A stretch of 64,000 nucleotides of DNA from Hoylesella loescheii DSM 19665 = JCM 12249 = ATCC 15930 (GTDB lineage: Bacteria > Bacteroidota > Bacteroidia > Bacteroidales > Bacteroidaceae), in contig NZ_KB899213.1 of the NCBI RefSeq assembly GCF_000378085.1, forward strand, positions 186,001 through 250,000. Direction: 5' to 3'. The translations under genes and the position numbers were made by a program. How positions within the stretch are numbered: the stretch's first letter is position 1; each line of letters opens with the position of its first letter. The notes beneath the pieces were generated by a model, which was not told the DNA's origin, made no database searches, and saw only the letters and a list, made by a program, of their open reading frames with translations. Of the stretch, positions 60,546-64,000 are shown piece after piece.

Positions 60546-60746
60546 ATGACAAATGCTATTTTTCCATTATTTGGCATTTCAAAAGCTCCGCAGACTGAAC
60601 TTTTGAGCGAAGATGAACGTGAAATGGTGAGAATAACACAAAACTACGATATTAAAAAGAGAAAGCCAAATGTTTTTGATGTTATTTTATTCTTGATGCG
60701 ATTTTGCAACGGAGAGTTTCTGTTTCAGGCTAATTTCCGACAATGA
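60546..60746 (+). CDS. Possible small ORF, 66 residues
   Basis: The frame is protein-like (ELLSEDEREMVRITQNYDIK), but I see no promoter or family. It may be a remnant or chance. Confidence 0.25.
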   Translation: MTNAIFPLFGISKAPQTELLSEDEREMVRITQNYDIKKRKPNVFDVILFLMRFCNGEFLFQANFRQ

Positions 60747-60870
60747 TAGGACGAAAACACGGTTGAATGTCAATAAACTTAAAGGCAGAAAATATGCTTG
60801 AAAGGATCGGCGTAACGCGTATGTGTGGAAAAACTAGGTAGTTAGTCGCCAACTTTCTCTTATAAAACCT

Positions 60871-60900
60871 TGGTTCGAAACCGATTTTTTGATAAATTTG
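60871..60900 (+). promoter_or_regulatory. Promoter of the receptor gene at 60991
   Basis: TTGG at 60871-60874 and a perfect TAAATTTG at 60893-60900, spacer 18 nt. The start near 60907 leaves an 84-nt leader. Confidence 0.65.
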
Positions 60901-60990
60901 CAGGAGTTAAACACGAAACGAAAAAAATGTCGAGGCGCCTTATGCTTACGCAGATACGTCCCAACAAACCAACACCTGATATAGACAGAT

Positions 60991-63003
60991 ATGAGAAGAA
61001 AAACATTTACAGCACTTTTCGCCCTTGTGCTAAGCACCGCTTTGGCTGCGCCAATGTCGCAAGAGCAACCTGAAGAACAGCGCTTGGGCAACGCTGTTAG
61101 CTACGACTTACCACGACTCGTGGCACAAAAAGGCGTGGAAAACGTTTACGATGCCATTGGTGCATTGCCAGGAATAACCGTGCAAAATGGCGTTTACATG
61201 CTCGGCGGACGAACCATTGCCGTGGCCATAAACGGCAAAACGCAGAACGTGGCCTACGATCAGCTGCAAGAATTGCTACGTGCCATGCCCGCAAGTGGCA
61301 TCGAACGGGTGGAAATTGTGTACAACCCTGCTGCGCGCATGCAAGCCAATGCACCGCTAATCGCCCTAACCTTTAAGCGCGGAGATGCCGAAAGCGCACC
61401 CTTTACGGCCGAAGTGGGTGGCGACATGTCGTTAAGGCATCGCACATTGTTTGGCGAAAGGGTTTCGGGCACTTATCGCAAAGGGCCTTTTTCGCTCGAC
61501 CTGAGCTATCTGCACACGCACGGCAGGGTTCTCGATGCCTTACGAACGGATATACCTGAAGTGCTTTCGCCTAGTGGCGGACCGATTACCAACACGCAAG
61601 AGCGCCTAGCCGCAACCAGCAAGCATAGCTACCGACTTGTCGGCACCTATACCCTTGGCGAGCGCCATACGTTGACGGCCACTTATCAGGGCTTTAACAC
61701 CAACAACGACCTAAGCGTTAGCAACACGGATTCGCACTTTGGGTCTGCCGATGGTAAAGTAAAGGCGTGGCTGCACAACGCGAGGATAGACTATTCGATG
61801 CCTTTTGGCGTCAGACTTGGTGTAGAGGCAGCCTTCTATCGTGCACCCGAAAGGCACGTATTGATGGATTATGTTAATCCCTTTTCACGATATCCTGATT
61901 ACAATCCTTGGCTTCCCACGCTATCGCGTGAAGATTTCTTGGTGACAGATAGCCTTCGAACAGACCTATGGCGTGCCTATATAGCAGGTGAACACGAATT
62001 GAACAATGGCTGGACCATCAACTATGGTGCATGGTTTAAGAAGGTGAAACATAACTCGGTGCACCATCAGCGACGTCATGTGCTGGGATACAACGTGGAA
62101 TGGAATTATCCTGAGGAGCATTTCACTACGGCTTATGTAGGCGTGAGCAAACGATTTGGCGAGAAACTATCGGCAGAAATGTCTGTGTCTGCCGATTACT
62201 ATCACCGCATAATCATTACGCAATGGCGCGTGCTACCCACTTTCAGCATCAGCTACACACCCTGCGAAGGCAACGTTTTGTCGTTGGCCGTGAGTGGAAG
62301 TCGCGCTTATCCTCACTATTCAGACATGAACGGCATCTCGCAACCCGACAATGGTGGATACTTGTACACGCTTCGCACTATGTCGTTAATGCCTTCGCTG
62401 CATTATCAGGCGCAGCTTTCGTATGTCACGAAGGGTGGTTTCCAGTTTAGGGCATGGTACAATCGTGCCTCGGGACATGTCATGCAACAGCTTTATCCCG
62501 ATGTTTTTCTAAGGTGTGTTATCTTGAGCAACAAGAATATCGACCGCCATCAGCAAGTGGGGTTGCAAGCCGTTATGCCACATCAGTTTGGCTCGTGGCT
62601 CTACACTTGCCTCACTTTGGGCGGCGCGTGGACGCGAGATAAGTACGAACCTACGCTGTGGGAAGTGCCGGTGAACAGTCGTATCATTCATGGCGAGGCT
62701 AAATTCACGGGTGTTGCCACACTCTGCAGCAAGCCCAATATCACTTTGTCGGTAGACGCTTTCGGGCAAACCAAAACGCAACAAGGGGTTTGGGAATTGC
62801 CGGCTCATGCCCAATTAGACATGAGTTTGCGCTGGATGCTCTGCAAAGACATGGCCACTTTGCGCCTGTTTTGCAATGATGTTTTGGCAAATGGCACCCC
62901 CAAGTATCGCTATATGGTCTATGACAAAGGGTTTGACTTAAGGAATGTGCCTCGTAGACATGTGGGCGTATCGCTCACAATGAGGTTAGGTGGCACGCGA
63001 TAA
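60991..63003 (+). CDS. Outer-membrane beta-barrel receptor-like protein
   Basis: This 670-residue protein has a signal peptide (about 1-20, ending AAP) and a short plug-like domain (about 35-130). In the latter, VENVYDAIGALPGITVQNGV, INGKTQNVAYDQLQELLRAM and IERVEIVYNPAARM recall TonB-dependent receptor plugs. A barrel of the outer-membrane protein family 3 type follows. It ends HVGVSLTMRLGGTR, and so lacks a terminal aromatic. There is no SusD partner. It may import an unknown ligand or be a plug-reduced receptor. It is divergent from the sigma-barrel fusion and so a possible target of that sigma factor. Confidence 0.8.
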   Translation: MRRKTFTALFALVLSTALAAPMSQEQPEEQRLGNAVSYDLPRLVAQKGVENVYDAIGALPGITVQNGVYMLGGRTIAVAINGKTQNVAYDQLQELLRAMPASGIERVEIVYNPAARMQANAPLIALTFKRGDAESAPFTAEVGGDMSLRHRTLFGERVSGTYRKGPFSLDLSYLHTHGRVLDALRTDIPEVLSPSGGPITNTQERLAATSKHSYRLVGTYTLGERHTLTATYQGFNTNNDLSVSNTDSHFGSADGKVKAWLHNARIDYSMPFGVRLGVEAAFYRAPERHVLMDYVNPFSRYPDYNPWLPTLSREDFLVTDSLRTDLWRAYIAGEHELNNGWTINYGAWFKKVKHNSVHHQRRHVLGYNVEWNYPEEHFTTAYVGVSKRFGEKLSAEMSVSADYYHRIIITQWRVLPTFSISYTPCEGNVLSLAVSGSRAYPHYSDMNGISQPDNGGYLYTLRTMSLMPSLHYQAQLSYVTKGGFQFRAWYNRASGHVMQQLYPDVFLRCVILSNKNIDRHQQVGLQAVMPHQFGSWLYTCLTLGGAWTRDKYEPTLWEVPVNSRIIHGEAKFTGVATLCSKPNITLSVDAFGQTKTQQGVWELPAHAQLDMSLRWMLCKDMATLRLFCNDVLANGTPKYRYMVYDKGFDLRNVPRRHVGVSLTMRLGGTR

Positions 63004-63029
63004 GTTGGTTTCTGCGTGACTTCCAACAG

Positions 63030-63070
63030 TCGGGCCAGGCAGGCTAGTTCAGCTAGTTTGTCTGGCCCGA
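63030..63070 (+). terminator. Hairpin after the receptor gene
   Basis: TCGGGCCAG (63030-63038) pairs perfectly with CTGGCCCGA (63062-63070), with an inner GCTAGTTCAGCTAG. No T-run follows. Confidence 0.55.
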
Positions 63071-63117
63071 TTAGCATGTAGATGGCAATAAGGTTGAATA
63101 TCTCAATCCTTTACTTT

Positions 63118-63190
63118 CACGCGTACGCGCGCGCGATATATAATGGTGTGTTGTTGGGTAGTTATATGGTGTGTTGTTGGGTTGTTAATT
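63118..63190. repeat. Alternating CG tract joined to TATATA (copy 3) and a 23-bp direct repeat
   Basis: CACGCGTACGCGCGCGCG then ATATATAA (63118-63142), followed at once by two copies of ATGGTGTGTTGTTGGGT at 63144 and 63167. Confidence 0.6.
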
Positions 63191-63333
63191 GGGGGGCAAT
63201 TCCAAGTGCTGGTATGGCGTTTGCATGCATGTCGGTAGGCGATAAGGCAGTTCGAGTTGCTAAACATTGTTAATAATATATAACGCTAAGGTTAAATATG
63301 CGATGCGTTTATTAGTTAAAGCATATTAATGCG

Positions 63334-63485
63334 TACCTTTGCAGTCCGATTATTACGGGGGTAAACCTTAGAGCCTCCACCGCAATCGTGTTAATAGTCA
63401 CGCTTTTGGCCGAGCTTGGCGGTTAGTGAATCGGTTGCGAAAACCAAACAAACGTTTTTTAGTAGTATTACAATTAAAAATTAGA
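63334..63485 (+). promoter_or_regulatory. Promoter and autoregulatory-type leader of rplM
   Basis: A perfect TACCTTTG at 63334-63341 starts a leader of about 138 nt. ACCGC pairs with GCGGT around CGTG/CACG and GCC/GGC hairpins, while CGCAATCG can instead pair with the later CGGTTGCG. Competing stems just before L13 fit a ribosomal-protein leader in which excess L13 blocks its own translation. An L13 leader class is known in Bacteroidales, and this is likely an example. Confidence 0.6.
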
Positions 63486-63947
63486 ATGGACACTTTAAGT
63501 TACAAGACTATTTCCGCCAACAAGGAAACGGCTAAGAAAGAGTGGGTGGTTATCGATGCTACCGACCAGGTAGTGGGCCGTCTTTGCTCGAAGGTAGCTA
63601 AGCTTATCCGCGGCAAATACAAACCCAACTTCACGCCTCACGTTGATTGTGGCGACAATGTAATCATCATCAACGCCGCCAAAGTGGTTTTCACTGGCAA
63701 GAAAGAAACTGATAAGGTTTATACACGCTATACTGGCTACCCCGGTGGACAGCGCTTTAACACGCCCGCCGAATTGCGCAAGCGCAAAGGTGGCGTAGAT
63801 CGCATCATCCGTCACGCCGTTAAGGGCATGCTGCCCAAAGGTATTTTGGGTCGTCATTTGCTAGGCAACCTCTACGTTTTCGAAGGAACCGAGCACGATA
63901 AGGCTGCACAAAAGCCCAAGACCATAGACATTAACCAGTATAAATAA
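63486..63947 (+). CDS. rplM: 50S ribosomal protein L13
   Basis: This 153-residue large-subunit protein is an early assembly protein. It carries the family blocks WVVIDATDQVVGRLCSKVAK, YTGYPGG and VKGMLPKGILGRHLLGNLYV. The start at 63486 fits all relatives; the longer frame from 63426 lies in the structured leader. rpsI follows after 9 bp, the universal L13-S9 pair. Confidence 0.97.
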   Translation: MDTLSYKTISANKETAKKEWVVIDATDQVVGRLCSKVAKLIRGKYKPNFTPHVDCGDNVIIINAAKVVFTGKKETDKVYTRYTGYPGGQRFNTPAELRKRKGGVDRIIRHAVKGMLPKGILGRHLLGNLYVFEGTEHDKAAQKPKTIDINQYK

Positions 63948-63956
63948 GGAAAAGAA

Positions 63957-64000
63957 ATGGAAGTAGTAAATGCAATTGGTCGCCGCAAGAGCGCTGTAGC
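63957..64000 (+). CDS. rpsI: 30S ribosomal protein S9, N-terminal fragment
   Basis: The first 14 codons (MEVVNAIGRRKSAV) match the start of S9, including the GRRKSA block. The window ends inside the gene. It follows rplM by 9 bp with an AAGGAAAAG ribosome-binding-like stretch. Confidence 0.93.
   Translation, partial: MEVVNAIGRRKSAV

Larger units (their letters stand above)
60480..60990. other. Divergent gap between the sigma fusion and the receptor gene
   Basis: It contains the receptor promoter (60871-60900) and a weak 66-codon rightward frame at 60546. No clear consensus promoter is visible for the leftward sigma gene, as might be expected if it needs its own product. Confidence 0.45.

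Noticed and set aside
60868..60885. GGTTCGAA sequence resembling a tRNA T-loop
   Set aside because: No cloverleaf arms surround it and it sits in a promoter.

Overview
The window looks like a chromosomal segment of a Bacteroidota bacterium, most likely Bacteroidales and Prevotellaceae-like. Three things point there. Several SusC/SusD (RagA/RagB) outer-membrane pairs and a type IX secretion C-terminal domain are present. Many genes are preceded by the Bacteroidota promoter (a TTTG/TTG -33 element and a TAnnTTTG -7 element). The gene order acpP-fabF-rnc, DUF4271-hemD-rnpA-yidD-tyrS and rplM-rpsI is typical of the group. The species cannot be named from the sequence alone. No tRNA, rRNA, CRISPR array or intact transposase was seen.

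Layout, left to right. 1-1 kb: start of a leftward SusC gene with a promoter and 21-bp-spaced direct repeats, then a leftward structured RNA gene. 1.1-2.75 kb: an ImmA/IrrE peptidase plus PIN-like (DUF4411) toxin-antitoxin-like pair. 3.8-7 kb: acpP-fabF-rnc, where RNase III carries a long charged tail. 7.5-16.8 kb: SusC-SusD followed by a GH85 endo-beta-N-acetylglucosaminidase with a type IX sorting domain, which suggests host N-glycan foraging. 16.9-18.1 kb: a gene-free island of repeats. 18.5-24 kb: tandem paralogous lipoproteins, a 31-residue membrane peptide gene, a structured RNA, two glycosyltransferases and an outer-membrane protein. 24.2-31 kb: a MsrA-MsrB lipoprotein, a GNAT acetyltransferase, a DKNYY-repeat protein, DoxX, a sodium/proton antiporter and metK. 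31-39 kb: housekeeping genes (DUF4271, hemD, rnpA, yidD, tyrS, a Na/Pi symporter, a TGS-uridine kinase-like protein). 39.5-42.2 kb: dps, then an AAA ATPase overlapping a PD-(D/E)XK-like nuclease, a candidate defence pair. 42.3-54.7 kb: a lipoprotein, then a six-gene operon of SusC (with STN domain), SusD, a fasciclin-like lipoprotein, another lipoprotein, a thioredoxin-like protein and an M16 peptidase, which looks like peptide or protein capture and processing. 54.8-55.9 kb: a second repeat island. 55.9-60.5 kb: leftward methyltransferase, two lipoproteins and an unusual single-chain sigma factor-membrane helix-outer-membrane barrel protein. 61-64 kb: a rightward outer-membrane receptor-like protein, then rplM and the first codons of rpsI.

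The most unusual items are these. (i) The sigma factor is fused through one transmembrane helix and a periplasmic linker to an outer-membrane beta-barrel, and a 15-nt alternating AT tract sits exactly at the membrane helix, where adding or losing one unit would cut the barrel off. (ii) Two promoter-driven structured RNAs lie near 0.73-0.93 kb and 21.35-21.56 kb. (iii) Four dispersed arrays each hold four 22-bp palindromic units. (iv) Two nested inverted-repeat elements (17.4 and 55.0 kb) share short ACCGCTACGCGGT palindromes scattered nearby. (v) A two-gene ATPase-nuclease cassette is present. (vi) A very small membrane peptide gene has its own promoter and terminator.

All calls are from reading the sequence and knowledge of families; no database search or structure prediction was run.
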